A DNA stretch of 64,000 nt from Rhodococcus ruber (GTDB lineage: Bacteria > Actinomycetota > Actinomycetes > Mycobacteriales > Mycobacteriaceae): positions 1 through 64,000 of the forward strand of contig NZ_JAPWIJ010000014.1 of NCBI RefSeq assembly GCF_027270735.1, given 5' to 3'. Positions 40,920-48,671 of this stretch are shown here, piece after piece (position 1 is the stretch's first letter; every line of letters begins with the position of its first letter). A program made the position numbers and the translations under genes. The notes beneath the pieces were generated by a model. It had not been told where the DNA came from, did no database searches, and worked only from the letters and a program-made list of their open reading frames with translations.

Positions 40920-41846
40920 ATGGCACTTCATGGATTGGCCAAAGTCACGATCGGCGTACCGAATGTGGACGAGACAATCGGCTACTACACCGATTTCGGT
41001 CTCACTCACAACGGCAACGGTAGTTTCAGCACGGTCAACGGAGGTGAACAGCTGCAGATCGTCGGGTCGCCACAGCGACGGATGGTCGAGCTGAGCATCG
41101 CCGCCGACAACGAGGACGATATCGAGTCCATCGCTCACCGACTGGTGGGCCTCGGTCAGCAAGTGGAGCGCGACCCCACGTCGTTGTCGGTCCATGAGCC
41201 GGTCACCGGAACCAGAATTCGAGTCGTGGTCAAACCACGCCTCGTCTTCGAGCCGGCAGTCGCAGCGTCGCTGTACAACGGTCCCGGACGCATCGACCGG
41301 TGGGGGCGGGCGCAGTTCCTCTCGCGCACCGACAAGGTACGGCCCCGCAAACTCGGGCACGCGGTGATCGGGAGCACCGACCTCGAGACCACGATGAAAT
41401 TCTTCACCGAGGGTCTCGGATTCAAGGTCAGTGACTACATGGGCGACAAGGCAGCGTTCTTGCGGTGTTCGGTCGAGCACCACAACGTACTCGTCATGGC
41501 GGCACCGGTAAACTTCCTACACCACACCAGTTGGCAGGTCGACGATGTCGACGAGGTCGGGCGAGGAGCATTTTCGATGCTCCAGGACAACCCCGAGCGG
41601 CACATCTGGGGGCTCGGCCGCCACTATGCCGGCGCGAACTTCTTCTGGTACCTCAAAGACCCCGCCGGCAACTTCTCCGAGTACTACTCCGATATGGATA
41701 CCGTCCCCGAGGACGAGTTGTGGAGCCCCCAAGTGCTCGAAGGCCTGCAAGGCCTCTACGCCTGGGGCCCGCCGCCACCGCCCTCGTTCCTCGAACCCGA
41801 CGATCTCGCGGCGCTCATGACCGGGGCACATTCCGCCAAAGGCTGA
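40920..41846 (+). CDS. Two-domain type I extradiol ring-cleavage dioxygenase
   Basis: 308 residues with two VOC domains, the normal length for catechol 2,3-dioxygenase or BphC-like enzymes. The Fe(II) ligands are all visible in the second domain: His in RKLGHAVIGSTDL, His in NFLHHTSWQVDDVDEV, and Glu in PAGNFSEYYSDMD. HIWGLGRHYAGANFFWYLKDP contains the active-site His and Tyr region. AAGGACAGG precedes the ATG. It would cleave the catechol made by the hydroxylase at 37868. Confidence 0.92.
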   Translation: MALHGLAKVTIGVPNVDETIGYYTDFGLTHNGNGSFSTVNGGEQLQIVGSPQRRMVELSIAADNEDDIESIAHRLVGLGQQVERDPTSLSVHEPVTGTRIRVVVKPRLVFEPAVAASLYNGPGRIDRWGRAQFLSRTDKVRPRKLGHAVIGSTDLETTMKFFTEGLGFKVSDYMGDKAAFLRCSVEHHNVLVMAAPVNFLHHTSWQVDDVDEVGRGAFSMLQDNPERHIWGLGRHYAGANFFWYLKDPAGNFSEYYSDMDTVPEDELWSPQVLEGLQGLYAWGPPPPPSFLEPDDLAALMTGAHSAKG

Positions 41847-41881
41847 CACTGTCGGCCGCCGCACTCATCGACGGGACCATT

Positions 41882-42718
41882 GTGACTGACGTCCGAACCA
41901 TCAGCGACATCGAATACGCGAGTGCCGACGGAACTACGTTGACACTCGACCTGCACATTCCTGCTGGGAGTGAGCAGGCACCAGTCGTCCTCTACTTCCA
42001 CGGCGGGGGCTGGCAAGTCGGCGACAAGGCGGCCGACACCCAGAACCGATTGATCCCACTGGCCGAACGCGGTGTGGTGGTGGCATCGGTGCAGTACCGT
42101 TTCGCGAGCCAATCGCTCTATCCCGCACAGGTTCACGACGCCAAGGCTGCTGTCCGTTGGGTGCGGGCCAACGGCGCGAACTTCGACCTGCACGTGGACC
42201 GGCTGGGAGTGTGGGGTGCGTCAGCCGGGGGATATGTGGCCAGCATGCTCGCCCTGACGTCGGGTGACGCCGAGCTCGAAGGCACCGTCGGTGCACACGG
42301 AGATCAGGACAGTTCGGTGCAAGCCGCCGTAGCGTGGTTCGCGCCGTCCGATCTGACGATGAGTTCCCGGCGTAGTCCGCTGGAGTCTCAGCTGGTACCA
42401 CCTCCGCCGGAGCCGCCGCTGTTCGGGATAGACAAGGTCGAGGACGAGCTGGATCGAGTGCGCCGAGCCAGCCCGGCATGGCGTGCTCATGCCGCGGCCC
42501 CACCGTTTCTCCTAGCCCACGGCGACCACGACCTGCTCGTAGCCGAGAGGGAAAGCCACACCCTTCACGATGCACTGACACGCGCGGGTGCCTCGTCGAC
42601 GTTGGTCACCCTGGGCGGGGCCGGACACGAGGGACCCGAGTTCGACAGTGCCGCCCATCTCGCACTGACAGCTGCATTCATGCAGGCACACCTGACCAGC
42701 GACCGAACCACAGATTGA
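41882..42718 (+). CDS. Alpha/beta hydrolase, HSL/BD-FAE esterase type
   Basis: 278 residues. The oxyanion motif is LYFHGGGWQVGDKA, the nucleophile elbow is LGVWGASAGGYVASMLAL (Ser), the acid is LLAHGDHDLLV and the His is in GGAGHEG. The GTG start is a choice among weak options; the same frame is open upstream inside the dioxygenase gene, where it is spurious. It could cleave an ester (for example a conjugated aromatic ester) ahead of the pathway or a ring-cleavage product. Confidence 0.83.
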   Translation: MTDVRTISDIEYASADGTTLTLDLHIPAGSEQAPVVLYFHGGGWQVGDKAADTQNRLIPLAERGVVVASVQYRFASQSLYPAQVHDAKAAVRWVRANGANFDLHVDRLGVWGASAGGYVASMLALTSGDAELEGTVGAHGDQDSSVQAAVAWFAPSDLTMSSRRSPLESQLVPPPPEPPLFGIDKVEDELDRVRRASPAWRAHAAAPPFLLAHGDHDLLVAERESHTLHDALTRAGASSTLVTLGGAGHEGPEFDSAAHLALTAAFMQAHLTSDRTTD

Positions 42719-42726
42719 GGTCTCGA

Positions 42727-43014
42727 ATGCCACATTTCATTGTGCAATACGCCTTTTCACCCTCGTCTGGCCCTGGCCGAGACATCCACCGCGCCGACCA
42801 CCGCGCATGGCTGCAGAACCTGGCAGACCAAGGCCGGCTACACGTAGGGGGTGCGTACCCTGATGGCACCGGGGCCATGGTGATCGTCGAGGCAGACGAT
42901 CCGGACGAGGTGCGCGCATGCTTCGACGGTGACCCGTTCGTAGCTGCAGGTCTGGTGGAAGCCCTCTCGATCGTCGAGTGGGTGCCCGCGATGGGTAAGG
43001 TCGGCGTTGGCTGA
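42727..43014 (+). CDS. YCII-domain protein
   Basis: 95 residues: HFIVQYAFSPSSGPGRDIHRADHRAWLQNLADQGRLHVGGAYPDGTGAMVIVEADDPDEVRACFDGDPFV. This is the YciI fold, a ferredoxin-like barrel with a conserved His and Asp. Related proteins act as small isomerases or hydrolases in aromatic pathways (muconolactone-isomerase-like fold). The next gene overlaps its end by 8 bases. Confidence 0.85.
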   Translation: MPHFIVQYAFSPSSGPGRDIHRADHRAWLQNLADQGRLHVGGAYPDGTGAMVIVEADDPDEVRACFDGDPFVAAGLVEALSIVEWVPAMGKVGVG

Positions 43015-43852
43015 GATCGAAGAACGCTACTGCAGTGCGATCGGCATCGACGGAACGACACTGGCATACCGGTCGATGGGGGAGAAGACCTCACGCCCGA
43101 TCGTGTTGATCCACGGGTGGGCACAATCGTCGGCGTGCTGGGGTGATGAGGTTCTCTCGTCGCTCGGCGAGCACTTCCGAGTGGTCGCAATCGACCTTCG
43201 TGGACACGGCTACTCCGGTGCGCCCAGTGACGGCTACGACAACTCGTCGATCTGGGCGGGGGACGTCCAAAGAATCCTGGATGCCGAGTGCATCACCCGA
43301 GATGCAGTGCTTCTCGGGTGGTCGTACGGCGGCCTCGTCATATGCGACTTCCTCGCCCACCACGGCACGGCCGCGCTGTCCGGAGTCATCCTCGTGGGGG
43401 CAGTGACCAGCCTGGGCCGTGGCGAGAAGGGTGGCCGCGTAGGCCCGGCAATGCGTGCCGCGCTACCCGACGCGGTGGCCGACGATCCTGGGGCCGCAAC
43501 CATTGCTCTCGGCACATTCTGTGAGGCAATAGCTCCGAGTGCGACGGTGACCGGCGCGCAGCGGCAACTTCTACTGGGTCTGTGTCTCGTGACGCCGCCC
43601 AGAGTTCGCGCCGCACTGTTCGACCGGACGGCATCCAACGATGAGGTGTTGGAGCGACTCGACGTGCCGGCTCTGCTGATACACGGGTGCGATGACGCGG
43701 TAGTGGATATCTCGTCGAGTCGGCACGCCGCCTCGCTGATCCCATGCGCCGACGAATCCTATTGGGAGGGTGTAGCTCACGGACCGTTCGTCATCGATCC
43801 CGCCCGATTCGTCTCCACGGTACGAGCGTTCATGGAGACCGTGCAGAACTGA
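43007..43852 (+). CDS. Alpha/beta hydrolase (MhpC/C-C hydrolase-like)
   Basis: 281 residues. IVLIHGWAQSSACWGDEV (oxyanion region), VVAIDLRGHGYSGAP, the nucleophile VLLGWSYGGLVICDFLAHHG (Ser), the acid ALLIHGCDDAVVD and His in GVAHGPFV. It starts at TTG inside the YCII gene's stop region; no better ATG/GTG start is available. The compact form resembles meta-cleavage-product hydrolases and haloperoxidase-like esterases. Last gene of the 37868-43852 operon. Confidence 0.82.
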   Translation: MAEIEERYCSAIGIDGTTLAYRSMGEKTSRPIVLIHGWAQSSACWGDEVLSSLGEHFRVVAIDLRGHGYSGAPSDGYDNSSIWAGDVQRILDAECITRDAVLLGWSYGGLVICDFLAHHGTAALSGVILVGAVTSLGRGEKGGRVGPAMRAALPDAVADDPGAATIALGTFCEAIAPSATVTGAQRQLLLGLCLVTPPRVRAALFDRTASNDEVLERLDVPALLIHGCDDAVVDISSSRHAASLIPCADESYWEGVAHGPFVIDPARFVSTVRAFMETVQN

Positions 43853-43898
43853 GTTACTGCCAGGAACATTCGGCCTCCACAGACTCCCAGTGTCGGTC

Positions 43899-43928
43899 GT
43901 CAGCCCGTCAGCCCGTCAGCCCGTCAGA
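43899..43928. repeat. Short tandem repeat, 8-bp unit GTCAGCCC
   Basis: Three full copies of GTCAGCCC plus a partial fourth in the 165-bp gap before mscR. Slippage-prone and in the leader of the formaldehyde genes; no function is evident. Confidence 0.75.
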
Positions 43929-44017
43929 GACTTTCGGGCCTCATACATTTCGACTCCCTGCCCACTCGACGAAGAAAAAACCCTAACAAGCGTCAGCTGA
44001 AAGAGGTTCCAATCGCC

Positions 44018-45103
44018 ATGCCGCACACCGTTCAAGCCGTCGTCGCCAAGGCCAAGGGCGAGCCCGTCTCGATCGAGACCATCACGATCCCGGACCCGGG
44101 GCCCAATGATGTGGTGGTGAAGATCGACGCGTGCGGGGTCTGCCACACCGATCTGCATTACCGCGAGGGCGGCATCAACGACGAGTTCCCGTTCCTGCTC
44201 GGCCACGAAGCCGCAGGCACCGTCGAAGCGATCGGCGATGCCGTCAGCCACGTCGAGGTCGGCGACTTCGTCGTCCTGAACTGGCGCGCGGTGTGCGGAG
44301 AATGCCGGGCCTGCAAGAAAGGCACCCCCTGGTACTGCTTCGATACCCACAACGCGTCGAAGAAAATGACGCTCGAGGACGGTACCGAGCTGTCGCCTGC
44401 GTTGGGTATCGGCGCGTTCGCCGAGAAGACCTTGGTACACGAGGGCCAGTGCACCAAAGTCAATCCGCAATCCGATCCAGCGGTGGTGGGTCTGCTCGGG
44501 TGCGGGGTGATGGCAGGACTCGGGGCCGCGATGAACACCGGCCACGTCTCACGCGGCGATTCCGTCGCGGTGATCGGGTGCGGTGGTGTCGGCGATGCCG
44601 CGATCGCCGGCGCTCGGCTGGCCGGTGCGTCGACGATCATCGCCGTCGATCGTGACAAGGGAAAGCTCGACTGGGCAATGGATCTCGGAGCCACCCACAC
44701 CGTCGATGCCTCGCAGATCGATGCGGTCGAGGCGGTGCAGGAGCTGACCGGAGGCTTCGGTGCCGATGTCGTCATCGACGCCGTCGGCCGCCCGGAGACC
44801 TGGAAGCAGGCGTTCTACGCCCGCGATCTCGCCGGCACCGTGGTGTTGGTGGGCGTCCCGACACCGGAGATGACCCTCGAGATGCCGCTGATCGACTTCT
44901 TCTCCCGGGGTGGTTCGCTGAAGTCGTCCTGGTACGGAGATTGCCTGCCCGAGCGAGACTTTCCGATGTTGGTGGATCTGTACGAGCAGGGCCGGTTACC
45001 GCTGGGGAAGTTCGTCACCGAACGGATCGGTATCGAGGACATCGAGGCTGCGTTCACGGCGATGCACGACGGCAAGGTCCTGCGATCGGTCGTCGTCCTA
45101 TGA
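44018..45103 (+). CDS. mscR: S-(hydroxymethyl)mycothiol dehydrogenase (mycothiol-dependent formaldehyde dehydrogenase)
   Basis: 361 residues of the zinc-dependent medium-chain dehydrogenase family. The catalytic zinc ligands are Cys in DACGVCHTDLHYREGG and His in LLGHEAAGTVEAIG; the structural zinc cysteines are in CGECRACKKGTPWYC. The NAD motif is VAVIGCGGVGDAAIAGARLAGA. NWRAVCGEC and FDTHNASKKMTLEDGTELSPALGIGAF are diagnostic for the mycothiol enzyme. It oxidises the mycothiol-formaldehyde adduct to the S-formyl form. Its place after block II fits formaldehyde from P450 O-demethylation. Confidence 0.95.
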   Translation: MPHTVQAVVAKAKGEPVSIETITIPDPGPNDVVVKIDACGVCHTDLHYREGGINDEFPFLLGHEAAGTVEAIGDAVSHVEVGDFVVLNWRAVCGECRACKKGTPWYCFDTHNASKKMTLEDGTELSPALGIGAFAEKTLVHEGQCTKVNPQSDPAVVGLLGCGVMAGLGAAMNTGHVSRGDSVAVIGCGGVGDAAIAGARLAGASTIIAVDRDKGKLDWAMDLGATHTVDASQIDAVEAVQELTGGFGADVVIDAVGRPETWKQAFYARDLAGTVVLVGVPTPEMTLEMPLIDFFSRGGSLKSSWYGDCLPERDFPMLVDLYEQGRLPLGKFVTERIGIEDIEAAFTAMHDGKVLRSVVVL

Positions 45104-45756
45104 CTGTCGAAACCCTCGTCAGCAAAGGCGGAGCACGCATCGAGCGGGTCGTCACCTCAGGGGTGTTCACCCTCGACGGCGGCGAATGGGAAGTGGAGAA
45201 CAACATCTACCTCATCGGTGACGACACCGACGTCGTCGTCATCGACGCCGCCCACACCGCCGCACCGATCATCGACGCCGTCGCCGGACGCCACGTCAAT
45301 GCCGTCCTGTGCACCCACGGCCACAACGACCACGTCACCGTCGCCCCCGAACTCGGCCACGAACTCCACGCCCCGATCCTGCTGCATCCCGGTGACGACG
45401 TCCTATGGAAACAAACCCACCCCGACACCACCCATTGGACCCTCGACGATCACCAACGAATCGCCATCGCCGGCACTGACATTCAGGTCATCCATACCCC
45501 CGGACACTCCCCGGGGTCCGTGTGTCTCTATCTCCCCGAGGTCGGTGTCCTGTTCTCCGGGGACACCCTGTTCTCCGGTGGCCCCGGTGCCACCGGGCGG
45601 TCGTACTCCGATTTTCCCACCATCATCGGATCCATCCGCGACCGCCTCTTCGCCCTCCCCGAGGACACCACCGTTCTGACCGGCCACGGCGATGCCACCA
45701 CCACCATCGGTACCGAATCACCCCACCTCGCCGACTGGATCACCCGCGGCAGCTGA
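45100..45756 (+). CDS. MBL-fold hydrolase, mycothiol partner of MscR
   Basis: 218 residues of the metallo-beta-lactamase (glyoxalase II-like) fold: VLCTHGHNDHVTVAP (HxHxDH), IQVIHTPGHSPGSVCLYLP, LFSGDTLFSGGPGATGR and VLTGHGDATTTIGTE. The start overlaps the MscR stop by 4 bases. The same pair is linked in mycobacteria. It probably hydrolyses S-formylmycothiol to formate and mycothiol (inference from coupling). Confidence 0.9.
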   Translation: MTVETLVSKGGARIERVVTSGVFTLDGGEWEVENNIYLIGDDTDVVVIDAAHTAAPIIDAVAGRHVNAVLCTHGHNDHVTVAPELGHELHAPILLHPGDDVLWKQTHPDTTHWTLDDHQRIAIAGTDIQVIHTPGHSPGSVCLYLPEVGVLFSGDTLFSGGPGATGRSYSDFPTIIGSIRDRLFALPEDTTVLTGHGDATTTIGTESPHLADWITRGS

Positions 45757-45846
45757 ACCGGTGGGTGGCAGCTCGATGCTCTTCACGGTTTCATGCCGCG
45801 ATAGAAATCGTTCGGAGCGAACCACACCCAACACGAAAGGACTCGG

Positions 45847-46128
45847 ATGACTATTCGTACCGTCGCCCCAGCGCTTCCGCCGGTAATCGCTCAGGACTGG
45901 GAATGGCAGCTCAGGGCTCGGTGCCGGTCGATGCCGGTGAACATGTTCTATTCGGCCTACAACGCGAGCCGTCGTAGCAAGATCATGGACGAGCAGTTCG
46001 CCAAAGCCGTGTGTAGGCAATGTCAAGTTCGGAACGACTGTCTTAGGCGAGCATTGGAAGTACGTGAGCCCTACGGCGTCTGGGGTGGACTTTCAGCTGA
46101 CGAACGAGCACAACTTTCGCGCCCGTAA
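45847..46128 (+). CDS. WhiB-family [4Fe-4S] transcriptional regulator
   Basis: 93 residues. The four cluster-binding cysteines are C26, C56, C59 and C65 (CRQCQVRNDC), followed by the turn GVWGGLSADER that contacts the sigma factor. AAAGGACTCGG precedes the ATG. WhiB proteins respond to oxygen, nitric oxide or redox state and are found in chromosomes as well as actinophages and plasmids. It stands alone, 0.5 kb before a tRNA-derived attachment-like sequence, so an element-borne origin is possible. Confidence 0.93.
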   Translation: MTIRTVAPALPPVIAQDWEWQLRARCRSMPVNMFYSAYNASRRSKIMDEQFAKAVCRQCQVRNDCLRRALEVREPYGVWGGLSADERAQLSRP

Positions 46129-46631
46129 TTTCCTGAAAGATTAACCGAGAAATTGGGAAAAACGGGATTCACCGCTCGACGCCTCCCGAACAGGGGCCGG
46201 ACTGACGCCTGACACGAGGTCACGGTGTGACGGGCTCCGTGGGTTTCCTTCGTCAACTTTCCTTGACGGTGCGGTAACTGCCCTTTACGTCGGGAGCGCC
46301 CGAGGACATCGTATTCGCACGGCTAGATCGGTGCCGATATGCGCAGTCACCTGCTGCGTCGTCGGACCTCCGTGCTCGTCGACGCATAGACCAGTTGGAA
46401 CTGCCCTGCCTAGGTGGCACCGGGCCCGTTAACGGGGCAGACGTTGATGGACTGCGTGAGACTCCGCAGGACGCTCGACCCTGGAACTCGCTCAACACTT
46501 ACTCAACACTTTGATCTCGGGTCGTGTGGTTCCACCAGAACTTCGGTGGATACACGAATTGCAAAAACAGCTGGCCTGATGGTGTATGTGGATCCATATC
46601 GGTCCGCAAATCCGCGTGAGTTACTACCAAG
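46129..46631. other. Intergenic region with repeat copy and no intact gene
   Basis: About 500 bases without a supported gene. It holds the second copy of the 29-nt hairpin repeat (46251-46279) and a direct duplication CTCAACACTTA/CTCAACACTTT near 46490-46512. I looked for an integrase next to the tRNA fragment and found none. Confidence 0.45.
46251..46279. repeat. Copy 2 of the 29-nt repeat with hairpin (CGTCAA-N6-TTGACG)
   Basis: CGTCAA, loop CTTTCC, TTGACG, then GTGCGGTAACT. It matches 20641-20669 except for three loop bases, so the arms and the 11-base tail are strictly conserved over 25 kb. Confidence 0.65.
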
Positions 46632-46663
46632 AGGTTAGGGGTTCGAATCCCTTCGGGCGCACA
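46632..46663 (+). other. 3' end of a tRNA-Arg gene: probable integration (att) sequence
   Basis: These 32 bases (AGGTTAGGGGTTCGAATCCC followed by TTCGGGCGCACA) equal the variable loop, T-arm and acceptor 3' strand of an actinobacterial tRNA-Arg as I remember it. The T-arm pairs and the TTCGAAT loop is intact. The D-arm, anticodon arm and 5' acceptor strand are not present upstream. Such 3' fragments are left by tyrosine-recombinase elements that use tRNA genes as attachment sites. The full tRNA-Arg and the other att copy must lie outside the window. Confidence 0.65.
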
Positions 46664-46672
46664 GAAGAAAGA

Positions 46673-46706
46673 CCCCGAATTGCAGCGATGCGGTTCGGGG
46701 TTTTTT
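46673..46706 (+). terminator. Rho-independent terminator after the tRNA fragment
   Basis: CCCCGAA (46673-46679) pairs with TTCGGGG (46694-46700), followed directly by TTTTTT. It is the clearest intrinsic terminator in the window, as expected just downstream of a tRNA 3' end. Confidence 0.85.
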
Positions 46707-46759
46707 CGTGCTCGTCGACATCGCGGCCGGCTCGATTGCACCTTTCGAGAGCACTCCGC

Positions 46760-47347
46760 TCAGCCCGCAAGAAGCGCTTTCACCATCACCGACACCGTGT
46801 CGCTGTAGTCGCTCGGGGTGAGCAGACCGTCTGTGCTGACGCCGTGCAGCGCCAGACCGTCGGCGAAGGCGATGAGAGCTCGCGCAGTCGCCGCGCGCCG
46901 TCCGTTCGACGTACCCGCGGGCCAGATCGACGCCAGTGCGCCGGCCAAGTCGGAGTGCACGGATTTCAACAGTTCCGTTTCGATCGACCTCAACGACGGC
47001 GACGTCGCCGCCTTGGCTGCGAACGCGACGTGCAACCGGATTTCGGCAGCTCGACGGTCGTCGAGCGGGAGGAGTTCCTCGATCACCATCGTCAGGTTTC
47101 GGCGAAGGTCGTCTCCGTAGGCGATTGCGTTCAAGCGAGCCCGGATGCGGTCGAAGACGACTGTGTATGCGTCTGCCAACATCGCTTCTTTGGTCGGAAA
47201 GTAGTGCTGAACCGTGCCGATCGACACCGCCGCCAGCGCAGCGACCTCGCGGACGCTGGCGAACTCGATTCCGCGTTCGGCGACGATCGTGAGGATCGCG
47301 TCGGAGATCGCCGTACGCCGATCCAGGGGCCTTGACTTCTCTGCCAT
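46760..47347 (-). CDS. TetR-family transcriptional regulator
   Basis: About 195 residues from the ATG at 47347; an ATG four codons upstream (47359) is also possible. The helix-turn-helix is ISDAILTIVAERGIEFASVREVAALAAVSIGTVQHYFPTKEAMLADAY. The C-terminal helical ligand domain ends VSVMVKALLAG. It is divergent from the DDN-like gene. Two 14-bp near-identical palindromes 21 bp apart cover both start regions, so autoregulation and control of the divergent gene are likely. Confidence 0.9.
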   Translation of the reverse strand: MAEKSRPLDRRTAISDAILTIVAERGIEFASVREVAALAAVSIGTVQHYFPTKEAMLADAYTVVFDRIRARLNAIAYGDDLRRNLTMVIEELLPLDDRRAAEIRLHVAFAAKAATSPSLRSIETELLKSVHSDLAGALASIWPAGTSNGRRAATARALIAFADGLALHGVSTDGLLTPSDYSDTVSVMVKALLAG

Positions 47348-47356
47348 AACGAGGAT

Positions 47357-47391
47357 CATACAGTCGTATGAGAAAGCAATACGATCGTATT
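47357..47391. promoter_or_regulatory. Paired TetR operators
   Basis: CATACAGTCGTATG (47357-47370) and AATACGATCGTATT (47378-47391, perfect palindrome). Centres are 21 bp apart, two helical turns. The first covers the start codon of the plus-strand gene and the second lies within its first codons, so repression would occur directly at the translation/transcription start. Confidence 0.75.
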
Positions 47392-48030
47392 AGAGTTCCT
47401 GCTGGATCAGCCGCCGCCACTGCGGTCCTGCTCGGTACCGCCTGGGCACCGTTCGTGTTCGGTATAGATACAGGTCCGACCCCTGCGCTTGTTCAGAGTG
47501 GGCTCTACGTCGGCCTGTTCGTTCTCACCACGGTCGCACCACGGGTGAAGATTCGACTGGTCCGCACGGTGCAGCGCTGGGTGGTCAACCCCGTTGTGCG
47601 GCTCCTCTTCGCGTCGAACATCAATCCGCTGGGTCTTGCAATCCTCGAAACTCGGGGACGCATCTCGGGCCAACCGCGGCGTACCCCTGTCGGTAACGGG
47701 CGCTCGGGCGACGACTTCTGGATCATCGCCGAACACGGATGGTCTGCCGGCTACGTCCGAAACATAGTGCAGAACAACGCAGTACGCGTGCGCCTGCGCA
47801 TCGGATGGAGGTACCGTTGGATCGACGGTGTCGCTACCGTTCGACCGGACGACGATCCGCTGGCCCGTCAGCGCCGGATTGCAGCGTGGCATCCGCTCAG
47901 GGCGATCAATGCTGTGAATGTCCGCGCGATGGGTGCCGATCTACTGTCCGTGCACATTGCGCTGTCGATGCCGTCGAAGGACCGCTCGCATGGGGTTCGA
48001 ACTGCATTGCGTCTCGACACTGTCGCCTGA
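47368..48030 (+). CDS. Deazaflavin (F420)-dependent nitroreductase family protein (DDN-like)
   Basis: 220 residues. Two N-terminal hydrophobic segments (GSAAATAVLLGTAWAPFVFG and LVQSGLYVGLFVLTTVAP) precede the split-barrel domain LAILETRGRISGQPRRTPVGNG, DDFWIIAEHGWSAGYVRNIVQNNAVRVRL. The LETRGRxSGxPRRTP motif is the F420-binding signature of this family. It starts within the operator region with no ribosome-binding site, so it may be leaderless. Likely reduces quinones or detoxifies electrophiles using F420H2. Controlled by the divergent TetR protein. Confidence 0.8.
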   Translation: MRKQYDRIRVPAGSAAATAVLLGTAWAPFVFGIDTGPTPALVQSGLYVGLFVLTTVAPRVKIRLVRTVQRWVVNPVVRLLFASNINPLGLAILETRGRISGQPRRTPVGNGRSGDDFWIIAEHGWSAGYVRNIVQNNAVRVRLRIGWRYRWIDGVATVRPDDDPLARQRRIAAWHPLRAINAVNVRAMGADLLSVHIALSMPSKDRSHGVRTALRLDTVA

Positions 48031-48068
48031 TTCTTTCTGGTCCGAGGTAGGCAGTGGACACTGGCAAG

Positions 48069-48671
48069 ATGACAAGCCCAGGTAACCCGAGGTCGGTGTG
48101 GTCGACAGTGGCGGTGGTCGTCGGCACCGTGGCAGCCGGCGTCGTAGTCGCGGGTCTACTCCACGATCCCCAACCCGCCGCCGTGTCGATACCCGGCTGT
48201 GAGGAGGTGCTCTTGCCCGAGGACATGCAGAGAATCAATTACGCAATCGCGGGACCCGATTCTGTCCCCGTGGGGTTCGACGCAGCGGCCAAGTCCGCCG
48301 CGTTGATTCAGGCACTGCCCGCTGGGACCGCGGTCGAGCCCGATGCGATGTTCCCACCGCTGACCTTCGACACCTTCGACACCGGCGCCACTGCGTACGG
48401 GCGAATTGCGCTGGGCGGGGCCGTGGGCGACCTGGACGTGATGCTGTCGACATCCGACCAACCCGCCGGTCCGTGTATCGCCGGGTACGTCGATGAGCGT
48501 CGCACACTGAATGACGGCACCGTCGTCGATGTCAGGTCATCCGAAAGGGGCAGTCGCGTACGGGTATACGGGACCGACGGCAGCCGCGTCGATGTATCCG
48601 CCGACCGCGTGTTGACGGTCCGGCAAGTGACCGACATTGCCATGACTCCCGGCCTTCGCCGGAATTGCTGA
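48069..48671 (+). CDS. Exported/anchored hypothetical protein
   Basis: About 200 residues with an N-terminal hydrophobic helix (VWSTVAVVVGTVAAGVVVAGLLH) acting as anchor or signal. The remainder is an acidic extracytoplasmic domain with a few Cys (PGCEEVLLPEDMQ, GPCIAGYVDE, RRNC). No family recognised. ATG 48069 is chosen; a GTG at 48054 would add five residues. It follows the DDN-like gene by 38 bases. Confidence 0.6.
   Translation: MTSPGNPRSVWSTVAVVVGTVAAGVVVAGLLHDPQPAAVSIPGCEEVLLPEDMQRINYAIAGPDSVPVGFDAAAKSAALIQALPAGTAVEPDAMFPPLTFDTFDTGATAYGRIALGGAVGDLDVMLSTSDQPAGPCIAGYVDERRTLNDGTVVDVRSSERGSRVRVYGTDGSRVDVSADRVLTVRQVTDIAMTPGLRRNC

Noticed and set aside
43899..43928. A CRISPR-like array
   Set aside because: The repeats are contiguous 8-bp units without spacers, and no cas genes occur in the window.
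46580..46663. A complete tRNA gene
   Set aside because: Only the variable loop, T-arm and 3' acceptor strand are present. No D-arm, anticodon arm or complementary 5' acceptor (GCGCCCG) lies upstream.
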